Below are positions 1-10,935 of a DNA stretch of 64,000 nucleotides, in pieces (position 1 is the stretch's first letter; each line of letters opens with the position of its first letter). This DNA is from Parelaphostrongylus tenuis (taxonomy: Eukaryota; Nematoda; Chromadorea; Rhabditida; Metastrongylidae). Below the pieces are notes generated by a model. It had not been told where the DNA came from. It did not search any database and worked only from the letters and a program-made list of their open reading frames with translations. A program made the position numbers and the translations under genes. The DNA is taken from the NCBI GenBank assembly GCA_019055375.1, contig JAHQIW010004261.1, positions 1-64,000 on the forward strand, read 5' to 3'.

Positions 1-317
1 CAATGATTTTGTCTTTAGAGCCTAAAAACCACTATTTTTGATTAAATGTATTGAAACCTAGTAAAACCTGAGAAATCAGTTGAGATAGCTTTTGAATTAC
101 TGTATGCGAAATGCAAGTAAATGAGAATGTTTCAACGCCCGTTTATAACACAACTGTGACTCACAAGAATGTGGACGTGAAGACGAGAACGCCAACAATG
201 ATTTAAAGAATCTAGGCTTTTCTCGTTTATCATTTTGAAAGTTGTTCATGAAGGATGCTGCAACATTTGATGAAAAAACGGCAATTACAAGATGTAAATG
301 TTTAATTCAAGATTTCA

Positions 318-595
318 TTTAATTTAACCGCTTTATAGGTGTGGTTAAAATTTACAAACATAACTAACGATGTTTAGTGATGTGCAAAGTTCTGGAGTCT
401 GCGAAACTCGATTCGGCATCTCACCCTCTCCAGGAACGCGTGCTTCAACCCGTTGCACTATTAACGTTTGTTTTGCCACCACTCTTCCTACGTCACAACG
501 CGTGATTGGCCAGCAACCAACTGTCAACGGCTCGGTCTGGTAGTCGATATCGACATTGAACTCAGTCACGGTCCACATATTGGATATATATCACC
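318..595 (-). repeat. tRNA-derived SINE, family SINE-A
   Basis: On the minus strand a tRNA-like body (A-box-like and TTCGA-type B-box sequence near 390-470) is followed by a tail with TTGCACATCACT and a short AAGCGGTTAAAT motif at 318-345. The same body and tail recur at 16722-17255, 45013-45245, 48250-48445 and 54725-55010, so this is a dispersed SINE and not a tRNA gene. The far end carries ATATTGGATATATAT, also present at the end of the copy near 16990. Confidence 0.7.
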
Positions 596-602
596 TGTAT
601 CA

Positions 603-768
603 CCTGTCGTCCTGTTGATCGTAGAGTGACTCGAGCCGTACCAGCAACATTTCCATTTTTCCCTATCGCGTGCAATATTAACCCAATGGATCCTCCTCGC
701 GCTAGGGATTCGCTGAGCATCATATTTTTCTTCCGAAGCTTTCGTGAAGAAATCGAACCAACGGGTCA
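603..768 (+). repeat. dispersed repeat, partner at 33010-33185 (minus)
   Basis: This block, which includes TGGATCCTC and AGGGATTCGCTGAGCAT, matches the reverse complement of 33010-33185 at roughly 80% by eye. Its short open reading frame has a conserved translation in the other copy, but interruptions and the lack of an extended frame make it a repeat rather than a gene. Class not recognised. Confidence 0.6.
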
Positions 769-892
769 GTGGTCTTACTTTAGAGCGCTTGACGTCCTGA
801 GGAAACCAGTCGGAAATGGTTTTTGGTCCATCGGTTGTCGATGTTCTTAAACGTTCCTCAAGCCTCTCGTTTCCTCCTGCTCAACTCTGGAG

Positions 893-993
893 CTAGTATA
901 TATATATAATTGGATATATATACATACATATGTATACACATATACATATATATATACATACATATGTATGCATGTATATATATAGATATATAA
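893..993. repeat. TA/TATG-rich low-complexity tract
   Basis: Imperfect (TA)n, TACATA and TATG repeats over about 100 bases. Short reading frames across it are compositional artefacts. Confidence 0.9.
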
Positions 994-1039
994 TGGACAA
1001 GATTTAAATTCAACCTCTTAATAGCGGTGAGATGATGAT

Positions 1040-2055
1040 AGAAATACTGGCGCCAAAAACTTTTGCACATCACTCAACATCATTGGGTGCGTTATGGTGA
1101 TTTTTATTTTTGCTGAACAGTTCTTTAGACGAATATGTGAAACATGTTAGCGAGTAGCTTCAAACAAGTCAATAACTCTCATGCTCTGAACACACGAATG
1201 CATGAAATCAAGTGTGATCCTTTTTGCGATCGTTTTTGATCTTATTCTGTTACCTTCATTTAATATGGACGTCCATTTCTCGAGGGGTGAATGGGTACAT
1301 ATCTAGTAAACTTCAAAATACTTTCGCACTAAACTCCCTTTTATTCAGTTTTTCATGAATTCCTTAGTATTCTGACACTTTTGTTACCTTAGTTGTTCTT
1401 TATTCAAGGAAGTCAAATTATCAAAGAATAGTCGCCATATGGATCAAATAATCAGCCATTTGTATCGCAAAGATTGAATGCCTTTTTCCCAGAGAGCACG
1501 AGAATGGCGAGCAAAGAAGTCGGTGAGTTCTCTAATGAGCTGGTCCTAGCTTCGAATTTTTTCTAGTGCGGGTGCTGCTTCGGGGGTAGAAGAGATGATA
1601 AGACGGTGAAGCGTATCGGGAAGTCAGATATGGTACCCTGGCACAGCCTACTCTTGAAATGTGACGAGTCAACTTCATTATGTGAGGTGCTCTGTCAATG
1701 CATAAGTGATGACCGAGAAACTATGTTGCAGTAGCTCATCTCATTAAGACGGCGTGCCACGTCCTGCGGCCGCATCCAAGAGCCCGCCCAAAATAGCAGT
1801 AAAGCTCTTAACCTGGATAAAAAACCATATCTGTTGCTTTTTGCTGCATAATATTGGCCTACCTCATAACTTCTTTCGCACTACTGTTTTATGCACATTT
1901 TTCACTCAAAATTGGATTATTGCAAAGACTGTGATACGTTGGAGAATGGTCTAGTAGCTTCAGCCAAAAAGGTCATTAGAGTGTACTTGCACCGCCAATT
2001 AATTAATGGGGATTAACGCACATTATGCTTCACGTATATGAGTTGTAGATCAATG
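1040..2055. other. gene-poor stretch
   Basis: A SINE-A tail fragment (TTTTGCACATCACTCAACAT) lies at about 1053-1085. Beyond that I see no exon of the local gene family, no transposase motif and no RNA gene. Confidence 0.5.
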
Positions 2056-2059
2056 TAAG

Positions 2060-2930
2060 GACTGGCGAGAAGATCAGTACCGCGTTTAAGACATGCAATA
2101 TTGCCGATCGAGCATTAAATCCCTGGTTTAACCGCTTCGACGAAGGCGATAAGAACTGCCAATTTCAGCCTCGCATGGCTAGGCAATTACCTCTCAGGAA
2201 GACGTTATGGAAGTGCACCAGTTGCTAGTGCTATGGATTTGAAGCAAACACGTGAACACGGTTTGGCACCTTCGCTCGCCATCTAATTAAAATGGACGAT
2301 TGCAAGAAATGTTTCGATGGACACCTCATCCATTTAATGACTCCGATAGCGCTGCATGTGTAATGATTTAAAGAAGTCTTTCGCTGTGACTTCACAGGCA
2401 AAACTTTCTTAGATTGGTCATCACTGGAAATGAGTTCAAAGTGTGCAAAGAGATCAACACCTGCCACGCCTGCTGGTTGCCTTATGGTGTAGACCCACCA
2501 GCTCATTTGAAGCCCACGTTCCGTCCTCAGAAACACTGCAATAGTTTTCTCGGATAGAAGGCATGCTGCTTTGCGAGTTCTCGACAACAAATGGACAATT
2601 AGTGCCGACGTCTACGGGTAATAACATATGAAAAAGGGCACAGCAGTACGAGAGAAGCGTTCGAAACAATTATGTCGCCTTCTGTGGAATAACGTTAACC
2701 TCACAATGCAAAATCGAATCGCCACATTCTGGAGAAAATAAATTGGACCACGGTACCGCATCTACTGTATAAAGCAGCATCTGCGCGAGAAAAAGTTCAA
2801 AGAGTACATCCGCTCAGTGACGTCATCTACTTCTTTGATCGCCAGACCCACTGTTCTTTGAGAGGAAGGCAACAATCTTTGCTTAGTAAATGACTGCATA
2901 TCATTGATTGTGATGGTGATTATATTTGTA
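2060..2930 (+). pseudogene. degenerate mariner-family transposase
   Basis: Shifting forward frames show the order of a mariner transposase: an N-terminal segment WFNRFDEGD near 2125-2160, an RHLIKMDD-like stretch near 2270, a WSSLEMSSK stretch aligning with the family's TGDEKW region near 2410, ISADVY near 2600, and IDCDGDYICK followed by a stop near 2905-2930, typical of the mariner C terminus. Stops and frameshifts occur throughout, so no active protein is possible. The length of about 870 bases is close to the usual ~1 kb coding region. Terminal inverted repeats were not identified. Assignment rests on several weak motifs in the correct order. Confidence 0.6.
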
Positions 2931-3364
2931 AATAATTGATCTCTCAAACAAGCAACAGCAGAATCAACAAAAATGTCATTAAAGAAAAAAATTTCGGGAC
3001 ATCGTGATATTGTTTGTCATTATACTGTTCATGTCTATTTATTTTATATTTATTTCGTGTTCGTTGTCGTTTTAATATTATGTATTTTATAGTTTTATAG
3101 TTCTACTTTGTTGTTCTATTATTTTTTGTTCTATCTTTCATCATTTAGTTCATAATGGCGCGGTGGGAAACAAAACTTATCTAAACCATGAAAAACTTCT
3201 TTTTATGGATCTTATTGTCAAATTTCTGAGCTACTTCTCAAAAAAACTCCTTCAAAACCGCCACATTGTACCAGCTATGTGAATTGCTAGTTTATTGCTG
3301 CTACAAGGTTAAAACAAATATCGTTATATAGAAATGTTTGTTTCAAGCACATTACTATACTATT

Positions 3365-4813
3365 TCAGTTTTCGCCAACAGTGACAACTGCTGATGAGAA
3401 ATGCTGTCGAAATGGACCCGACTCCACCAACCGCACTGCTCGGTTCAGTGCATGATATCACATCATTCTTGGCCAATTCGCCATGATGATGATCGTGATC
3501 TATCCAGATTTATTTCTTTTTAAAAAGAGTGTGTGTAGAAAGAAAGCTGTCTAAACCATGACAATTTCTGTGACTGGCGTGTAATTGCTGAGAATAGGTA
3601 TTATTATATTCTTGTTAATACACATAGTATCTTCTCATCTGTAGGGCAAATACTCGTTACTGTGTTGTCTACAATAATACAGTTTTGTGACATATGCTGA
3701 CCGGAGAAAAGCAAGTTGAAACACCTTCCTTAATTGGAAGTAATTTTAGAAAAGATTGAGAGTGATAAGCAGTGACATTATGAGTGATAAGCACTGACTA
3801 TATTTCATTCTTCTAAACCCCCACCCAGACCATCAATTGACGCTTCAACTACGAGAACTTTTCCGGTTTGGATATAGAAAACCTATTTGGAATTTTACCT
3901 AAATGGTTTTGATTTCCACGACGCTAGGAGAACATTTCTCAAAATCCATGTCATTTTCCAATCTGTCTGTGAATTGTTTACCTCTTACTATAATGAACGC
4001 AGTCCTATTTAGTGGCCAATATATTTCTCCAAAATTTAAGTGAATGCCTAGTACTGATTACTCACTTGTAATGGTCTTATCCGCTGGATCAAGAGCTGTC
4101 TAGCATCCCATTGGTTCATAGGTGACTCTAATTTCAAGTTGGCCCAAAATGCTCGTGATTACAGCATCAGGTAAGAGGGGAGACTCAAGACGTCAAAGAC
4201 TGAAAGAATCTATTTTTACTGAGTGCTTCAATTTATTGAAGGCGTTTTCACACAAATTATATAAAGTTTTGCTAATGATATCACATAAGGAATCTAACGA
4301 AATATCTAAAAATAAAGCTCTCCTTTCACGCCTTTTCAAAATTTGCAAAGAAGAAGAGAATACTTGGAATGTATGTTTTGAAAACCCACTATTTGCATTA
4401 CAAGACGTTGTACAAAACCCTGAGCTTCGGCCTTATCAGATGCAGTACCAGAAACTTGAGAAGTTAGTGCGGGTTTTGCAGCTATACCATCTGAACAGGT
4501 AAAATTGTGAATTCGCTGACGGTGAGCGGTCTAGAGATGTCTGCAGCAGAATTTTTATGGCTTAGTGAGTACTTCAAAATCCAAACACTATCACGTGCGT
4601 TTTTCTAGGTATACTTACATTTTCATGTTATCATTCAAATTCTCATCACAAAATGATTCGGATTGAGAAAATTTTTAGGGGCAATAATCATAATAACTTC
4701 ATAATAAACATTCAGAACTTCAAATATCTGCGCAAGAAAATTTTAAGATCACTTCCCTGAACTGCAGGTCCACAGCTCAACACTGTCGAGAGTGTAGGAA
4801 GCAACGAAACCAT
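3365..4813 (-). pseudogene. copy E of the five-exon secreted-protein family, pseudogene
   Basis: All five family exons can be found in order on the minus strand. Exon 1 starts at 4813 and reads a hydrophobic segment ending SCGPAV, in place of GCGV. Exon 2 is about 4540-4390 with LTVSEFTILPV and FVQRLVMQ; it is two bases too long and carries a stop after MV. Exon 3 is about 4199-4095 with LLPDAVITSILGQL; its first part is shortened by about a dozen bases. Exon 4 lies near 3590-3705 with QNCIIVDNTVTSIC, and its PPQHLTI part is eroded. Exon 5 is 3499-3365, exactly the family length of 135 bases, with MANWPRMM followed by TGA where other copies have TGG. The NWS glycosylation motif is NWP here. 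The exon 1 donor is altered as well. A dead copy, separated from copy D by the BEL/Pao element. Function of the family is unknown. Confidence 0.75.
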
Positions 4814-5015
4814 CACGGGATCGGTCAAGACTCATGCAATGTGGGCAAGAACTTTCATACTGCTTACTTGGAATCTCATTAAATAGTGTAGGCTTAATAA
4901 GAGACAAATTTTCCTTTTTTTGCATCCCAGCATTTGTAATGTAATAACGAATTAGCACATATTCCTGAGTAACATCGGCGGTGTGCAGATCGTTCAATAA
5001 TTGAATATCTCCATA

Positions 5016-5750
5016 TGTAGCAACCGTTCCACGGAAAGGTCGCTACTTCTCTGAGCAATTGAGAGCGATCGCGGACAATACCATGGCAGGAACATCGCTG
5101 CGGGACCCAGCCAATGGTCGCGCCGCCCACTTCTGCGGTCATTCTCGTCTCGTCCTGGTGTCCTGATCGGTCGTGTCCTCTTGCCTTCTTCCGCCGCCTT
5201 TGTCCCCTCTGGTTCTCCGCCTCTGCCCGACTCTAGACTTCTGACTCTGCCCTCGTTGTTGTGTATGTGGCCCACATAGTCCATCGACCCCGCTTATACT
5301 CTGTGAGCGGAGCTGGGAGCTACGGAGGTGGACCAAGCCTTTAGGGTTCTGTTTGGCCCGCCACCGGGGATGGGTCCAGCCCTTGCATACAGACCCACAG
5401 TTTTCTAATATATTTAATCACCCACTGGTCCCATCCTCGGTGTACTGGTCTGCTCGGGGCAAGCATAACTGCTTCCCGAGGTCCACCGCCTAGTCCGGCC
5501 CCGCAAACTACATCATTCCATCTCATCCATCTCATCCATCTCAGCATTATTGAAGTCATGGTTATATGTCGTTATTGTGGTCGTACTCTTGTTATGTTAT
5601 TATTGTATATATGTGTATATATTTCAGGTTGTCTTGATATTATCTGTAATAAATCTAGTATTTCACTCACGTCAGCTGTAACAGCCTTCAGTGGCAATCG
5701 ATCATCACGTTCAACTTAACAGCAGCGGAGGACCACTCCCCGTTGCTGTA
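5016..5750 (+). repeat. putative 5' LTR and leader of the BEL/Pao element
   Basis: It starts with TGTAGCAAC and ends near GTTGCTGTA, which form an imperfect terminal inverted repeat. It contains a TATA-rich stretch near 5605-5620 and an AATAAA at about 5649, consistent with a promoter and polyadenylation signal in an LTR. There is no second LTR in the window, so boundaries are estimates. A TGG at about 5757 could begin a primer-binding site; the complementary tRNA was not identified. Confidence 0.45.
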
Positions 5751-6026
5751 ATTCTGGTGCATCTGCCGATCACTTTCGGAGTCCCGGTCACCAAATCAAA
5801 CGCGGAGAGGATTTAGGCGGGTAGTTTTTCCTTCCGAATTCTTTCTTTCGTCCGGTTTCAGATTATCTGAACCCATTCAACTTTCCCGCGACCCCAGGTC
5901 GTGGGAAGAACTTTTCCTTTTTTCACTTCCTCTGGTCTACCAACTTCAGGTTCCCCGAATTTTTCCTAGCTTTTCGATTTCGGTTTCAATTGTTACCTTA
6001 TCGTCGACAACAGATCAGATCAAATC

Positions 6027-7270
6027 ATGGCCAACCGACTGGCCATATTTATTCGGAAGGGGCTATCAACCAAATCCATTAATAGGTTTAGGAAGGTAGT
6101 CTCAGAATTTGGGCTCGACCAAGCAGATTGACGAAAGGTCTTTACACCGGAAGGGGATACAAACTCGACCCCACAAACGGTTCTAGACCTCCGATTCTCA
6201 GGATTATATCTCTAAGCTAGAAGGACAAATTAAGCAACTAAGAACCAGGACAAGTCCTCATCCAAGAGTGCGAACACCGCCATAATCAAAAGTTTCGAGC
6301 TCCCCACCATGCCACCCCCAGTTTTTAGTGGTAATATCTGGGAATGGGACAATTTTTGGGTACTCTTTCGAAAGATTGCGCAGTTCCCTTAGAGGCGAAT
6401 CCCGGAAACTTATCGAAAAGTTTTAAACAACAGAGAACAAAAACCAAAAGGCTGTTGATTTCCTCATCAACAGATACTCCGATTCTGACAACCTAATTTG
6501 GCAACTGCTCAAGAAATTTGATAACACTTCGTTGCGCTCGCCGGGCATACAAGACCAAAGACGATTGTTAGATAATTTGCAAGCAACAATCGCTCAACTA
6601 AATCAAAAGGGGAAGGACATAAATACCTGATATTTGTGCACTAAGCTTTTAGCTATGTCCCCCCCCCCCCCCCCCGGGAACCCAAACAAAAGTCTTGACA
6701 AAAACCAGAGCCGCAGAAACATCTTTGACCATGCAGTCTCTTCTGCAAGCTGTGGATGAAACTATTTCCAACGAAGAATACATTTCACGATATATGGCGA
6801 TAAATCAATCCGGCCCTCGTCCTCAAACAGCGCGATCGGTCCTTGACTCAAATCAACTGGGAAAGCGCATAACCTCTTGTATGTACTGCAAAGCAGGCCA
6901 TAAATCCATCCTTTGTGACTAATACAAAACAGCGCAGGAAAGATGCAAATATCTCAAAGATAACAATTATGCTTTATTTGCGCGTCAGCGAGACATAGCA
7001 CGGTTCAGTGTAATGGGCAAATGTGTTTCACCTGTGAGGGTACCGCATCATACCTCGTGTTATCTGCAGGGGACCCAACCAGCCCATGGACCTCATCAAA
7101 CCCAACCAGTCGACCCAGTAAGAGAAGACCCAAAAACCAGTAAAAAGACCAGTAAAACGGACAAAAATCAACAGAAAGGCTCGACATCCACGACGAAAAT
7201 GAACCTAGTCGGAAAGCATAAGAAACCAGAGAATGTGTCACGAAGACCAAGTTCAGCAATACTCCCAATT
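6027..7270 (+). pseudogene. BEL/Pao gag remnant with zinc knuckle
   Basis: The likely gag start is ATG at 6027 (MANRLAIFIRKG), interrupted by TGA at 6131. A later frame reads PPVFSGNIWEWDNFW near 6310-6360, the conserved PxFSGxxxEWxxF signature of BEL/Pao Gag. A CCHC-like knuckle CMYCKAGHKSILC lies at 6878-6916, with the spacing C-x2-C-x3-GH-x4-C. A 17-base run of C at 6659-6675 sits inside the frame and probably marks a slippage or assembly artefact. Several frameshifts separate the parts, so no Gag protein is expected. Gag would have packaged the element RNA into particles. Confidence 0.7.
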
Positions 7271-7296
7271 GGACAGTTGACGGTGGTAAACGACGA

Positions 7297-7677
7297 ACGG
7301 GAAACCTAAAACGCGTTCATGTATTGCTGGACTCGGGTGCCGAGTTGTCCTTCGTTGACAAGGGGCTGGTGGAGGAGAATGGCCTATGGGCAACCGAAAA
7401 GGTCAAGTTAAGCCTGAATACATTCGGTAACGACACAGTCCAAGAACATCGGGCAAGAAAGGTCCGGTTGGACTCATGGGACCAACAGGGCAAAAGGCTA
7501 ACCCTATCGCTACTTACTCACAATAACATATCGAGATCCATCCAGAGGTCAAACCTCAGCCAAGAGGACATTGCCTTCATTCGAGAAAATAATATTGAGA
7601 TTGACGTCAATGAGAACCAAGAAAACGAATCAATCCAACCGGCTATCCTTGTGGGTGTGACCATCTGTGGCCGTTAA
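7297..7677 (+). pseudogene. BEL/Pao aspartic protease region
   Basis: The frame reads VLLDSGAELSFVD with the catalytic aspartate codon at 7330, the DSGA form of the retroviral-type aspartic protease motif. The open frame continues to a stop at 7675-7677 and includes SQEDIAFIRENNIEI, as in the protease-RT linker of Pao-type polyproteins. The following linker (7678-8320) is broken into several frames. In an intact element this enzyme would process the Gag-Pol polyprotein. Confidence 0.75.
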
Positions 7678-8322
7678 TAAGTGGGAGGACCCGTTGGTCG
7701 AGTTACCGTCCAGGCTCCACCTCTTCTCAACCAGACTGGGATACCTACCCAAGGAAAACCCACTTTCAAAGCACCTGATTCACAGTCCCAGGAGCGGGGG
7801 GCACTTCTTGAGTTGCACCTGTCAGCTCCGGGCGAAGAAACGCTACAAAATAACTACAGGTGCGACGACTTCTAAGAATGGGAAAAATGTTTTACCCTCA
7901 AGGGACAAGTGAACACTGCCCTCGTGTGCAGTTCCAACCTAGACGATTCTGCGGAAAACGAGTGGGAAAAATCCTGCGCTTCAGAAGGTGCGGGAACTGA
8001 AGAATTCGTTAATCCTGAAAAGAAGAAAAGAGACGAATTGACCAGGAAGTTTGGGATAGATTCAATAAATCCATTCAAAAAGAACTGACGGATATTACGT
8101 TCGAATCTCATGGAAAGAGTCAGGCAGCTTACTGCCAAATAACAAAGCAATCGCATTCAACAGACTAGTAAACGTCTAGAAGTCTCTGAAAAAGAACGAA
8201 GATCAGTTAGAGAAGTACAATGACGTACTTGTTGAACAGATACGAACAAATGTCTTGGAGGAAGTTGATGACTCTACATCTCCCTCACCTCCCGCATTCA
8301 CTTTATTCCACATCAAGCACTC

Positions 8323-9125
8323 TTGACATCCAACAAGACAACAACTAAACTCATAATAGTTTACGACGCATCAGCTCATTATAAGGGCAGTCCGTCTTTG
8401 AATGACTTGTTGCATCGTGGGCCAGTCATTCTCCCTGAAATATATGAACTTTTGCTTCGTTTGAGGTTTGGGAAAATAGCGCTTATAGCGGATGTGGAAA
8501 AAGCATTTCTGCAAGTTCGCCTCCATGAAGACGACCGCGACGCTACACGCTGTTTATGGCTCCACAACCATAAACAGCCACCAATCCCAAATAACATAAA
8601 GACCCTTCGCTTTATCAGAGTAACCTTTGGGTTGAATGCATCACCGTTTCTATCAGCGGCGACAATCTATTACCACCTCGGCTCATACCAGGGAGACTCC
8701 CAATTGATTGAAGAAACAAGAAATAATCTGTTCGTTGATAATATAATCGTAACAACCGATGATCTAGAAAAGTCAAGAAGGGATTATCCTCGCTTAAAGC
8801 AAATTATTAATAATCTCAATATGAATTTGCGCGAGTTCGTATCAAACGACATAAATTCGATGGCAGAAATACCAGCGCCCGATAAATCAGATAGTAATTA
8901 CCCAAAGTCCTAGGAATTCCATGGGATGTCCACTCAGATTAGCTACAAAAAACATGTGACCTAAAGGCACATCAAACAATAACAAAAAGCGTAGTCACTA
9001 GCGTACTCGCTTTAGTATACGACCCACTGGGATTTATGGTACCGTTACTCCATAAGGCAAAGGTGTTCCTACGCTCCTTATGGAATGATGGATACGAATG
9101 GGATAGTGCGCTGTCAGACCACGAT
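8323..9125 (+). pseudogene. BEL/Pao reverse transcriptase fragment
   Basis: An open frame from about 8323 to 8913 holds the RT fingers and palm: IVYDASA, SLNDLLHRGP, ADVEKAFLQV with a catalytic aspartate at 8491, FIRVTFGLNASPFL, and FVDN at 8731-8742 in the place of the YxDD box; FVDN/YVDN variants are usual in the BEL/Pao group. After a stop, shifted frames to about 9120 read LALVYDPLGF and LWNDGYEWD, the conserved segment beyond the RT in Pao elements. RNase H and integrase are missing. The 196-codon frame is the best preserved part of the element. Confidence 0.88.
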
Positions 9126-10094
9126 GAACAGGCGAAATTCAGTTTCCGCTGACAACGGCAGATGCTGAAGCAAAGTGCGATCCAAGCGGACCCGATGCCA
9201 CGATCCGAACCGCTCTGTTCAGTACGCTTTGCCACAATCGTTCTCGACCAGTTTACAAAAATAATGTTTGTGGTCTCTATAAATTTTTTCGCTTTTTACT
9301 CCTCCAATTGTCAAGTGCTGCGGAGGGATATCCGCTACATTCATCGTACACTGTTTCATTTGTCCTCCCGCCGCCATCATTGATAGAGTTCATATACGCA
9401 TGATCGTGCTGTCGACGACAATACAGTTGTCCTTCATTGTGTCGGCGTCTACAAGGAACTGTGAGCCATAGAAGAACACCTTGCTTTCAAATAGTAAGAA
9501 ACAAGAACATTAAAACAGTTTTGAGCACTGATTTTCTTTCATTACTCAAAGCTCTTCATTCTACCACCCGACACATTAGCCATGATGTTAACTTTCGCAT
9601 GTTTCAAAGCACTTCTCAATAGTTTCCTAGAAGCCGTTAACTTTTTCTTTTTGGAGACTAATGAGCATTGTCCTGCTTTTTTAGACACATGTTATACTAC
9701 TGCCTGGAATCCTTCGAATGAACGTTGAAGTGGCTCTTTCCTGTTTTCCGGAAAGAATAAATGTTCGACCCCATTAGCAGGATATGATCTTTTCATAAAA
9801 GTGTTAATAATCATTACAACGTTAACTCTCTAACCAGAGCCGTATGTGTCCGGTTTTCTGGGGATACGCTTTCATAACGCTGTAAAATTTAGAATAGAAT
9901 TTTGTCCCACATCGGCTGCGCAATTCAACTATTACATCTCTGGAAGCACGAAAAGCACATGATCGTGTAGAGGAAATGTTTATTTTATTATTTCAGGCAT
10001 TTATTCTGGAGTTTCTTTCCTGGTGGCGAACAATAATTATATTTTAATTGTTCCTAATAAAATAAACAAATAGCATTTGATAACTAATAATCAA

Positions 10095-10355
10095 GTACTA
10101 ATACTTGGAGTATTTTTTCAATGCATTTCGCAGTGTTATGATGTTTCCTGTACACCTAAGAGAATTGAGTGGTGAGCAAAAACGCGGCCTCAGGCGGGAA
10201 TCGAACCCACGTTTATCCTATCCGGGGACGCGTGCACTACCACTAGACCACCGAGGCACGTTTGCCCGACCACTTATTCTTCTCAATGTTAGCTATCAGT
10301 CACCAACCTTTGACAGATTTGGTCTAGTATGCGATTTCGCTTTATGAACCCAGTT
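10095..10355 (-). repeat. tRNA-derived SINE, family SINE-B (full-length)
   Basis: On the minus strand a tRNA-like body (GCCTCGGTGGTCTAGTGGTA A-box region, GGGTTCGATTC B box; 10187-10258) can form a 7-bp acceptor stem and T arm. It is flanked by a conserved head (from about 10350) and a tail to about 10095. The same head and tail accompany the body at 32210-32420, so I call it a SINE and not a tRNA gene. Located in intron 3 of pseudogene D. Confidence 0.75.
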
Positions 10356-10375
10356 TAAGCTGACAACTATTCTAA

Positions 10376-10590
10376 TTACTAATACTCGAATTTTTTTTTT
10401 CATGCATTTCGCAGTGTTATGATGTTATCTGTATACCTAAGAGAATTGAGTGGTGAGCAAAAACAACATTGAGGTAGCTAACATTGAGATGTTGAAGAAT
10501 GAGTGGTCGGGCAAGCGTGCCTCGGTGGTGTAGTGGTAGAGCACGCGTCCCTGGATAGGACGAAACGCGGGTTTCGATTCTCTCTTAGGT
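10376..10590. repeat. SINE-B copy with inverted halves
   Basis: 10376-10464 is the SINE-B tail in minus orientation; 10465-10590 is the SINE-B head and tRNA-like body in plus orientation. Neither half duplicates the other, so together they make one element whose 5' part is inverted relative to its 3' part. Confidence 0.65.
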
Positions 10591-10734
10591 AATTATCAAG
10601 TAACAAACATCGTACTTCCATGTGATAAAATTGGTCGCGCCAGCCCACCTTGTCGCCTCACCCCATGGTCCGTTAATCGGCCTTAAAACGCATGACCGCG
10701 CATGTAAACCAATCTCATTGTCCTTGTCACACGG

Positions 10735-10935
10735 TCTTTCCAGAAAATAAGAGCAGCGTTGGAATGCCTTGAATCTTACGCTATCAAACGATTATCAATA
10801 GTCTAGACTCTGCCTGACGAGGTGCAGAGCACAAATTTTTTCTCTCCTACAGTTATCGAGCTCTTTCAAAAAATCACATTTTCAAGATCTTCGAGACTTG
10901 TGTTATTGAAACAACACTAGCAGTCGAAGGAAGGA
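10735..10935 (+). repeat. duplicated noncoding segment, partner at 51735-51955
   Basis: Shared elements in order include CCAGAAAATAA, ATTACGCTATC-like sequence, AATAGTCTAGA, and TCGA(A)ACTTGTGTTAT. No coding frame is conserved between the two. It lies in intron 3 of pseudogene D. Confidence 0.55.

Larger units (their letters stand above)
5016..9137 (+). mobile_element. truncated, degenerate BEL/Pao-type LTR retrotransposon
   Basis: A 5' LTR-like region, gag remnant, zinc knuckle, aspartic protease and BEL/Pao reverse transcriptase follow one another on the plus strand. The stretch is richer in G+C in the LTR and differs in codon style from its surroundings. Coding is broken by stops and frameshifts, and sequence stops being retrotransposon-like just past the SVLALVYDPLGF-type segment after the RT (about 9000-9120). 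RNase H, integrase and the 3' LTR are absent, because gene-family pseudogene D begins immediately at 9139. The element therefore cannot move on its own. Confidence 0.85.

Noticed and set aside
626..850. Short protein conserved with 33340-32963
   Set aside because: The similarity covers a repeat of about 165 bases and stops on both sides without regard to the frame.
858..1073. Protein of tyrosine/isoleucine repeats
   Set aside because: It is a translation of the TA-rich tract.
2231..2669. Minus-strand proteins of 71-119 codons at 2.2-2.7 kb
   Set aside because: The plus strand carries mariner transposase motifs in order over the same bases.
9135..9275. Continuation of the BEL polyprotein past 9135
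   Set aside because: From 9139 the minus strand aligns to family exon 5 over its whole length, and no RNase H or integrase motif is present.
10187..10258. tRNA gene on the minus strand (good A and B boxes, pairing acceptor stem)
   Set aside because: The same body with the same flanking head and tail recurs at 10519 and 32330, which marks a tRNA-derived SINE; the anticodon arm is not convincing.
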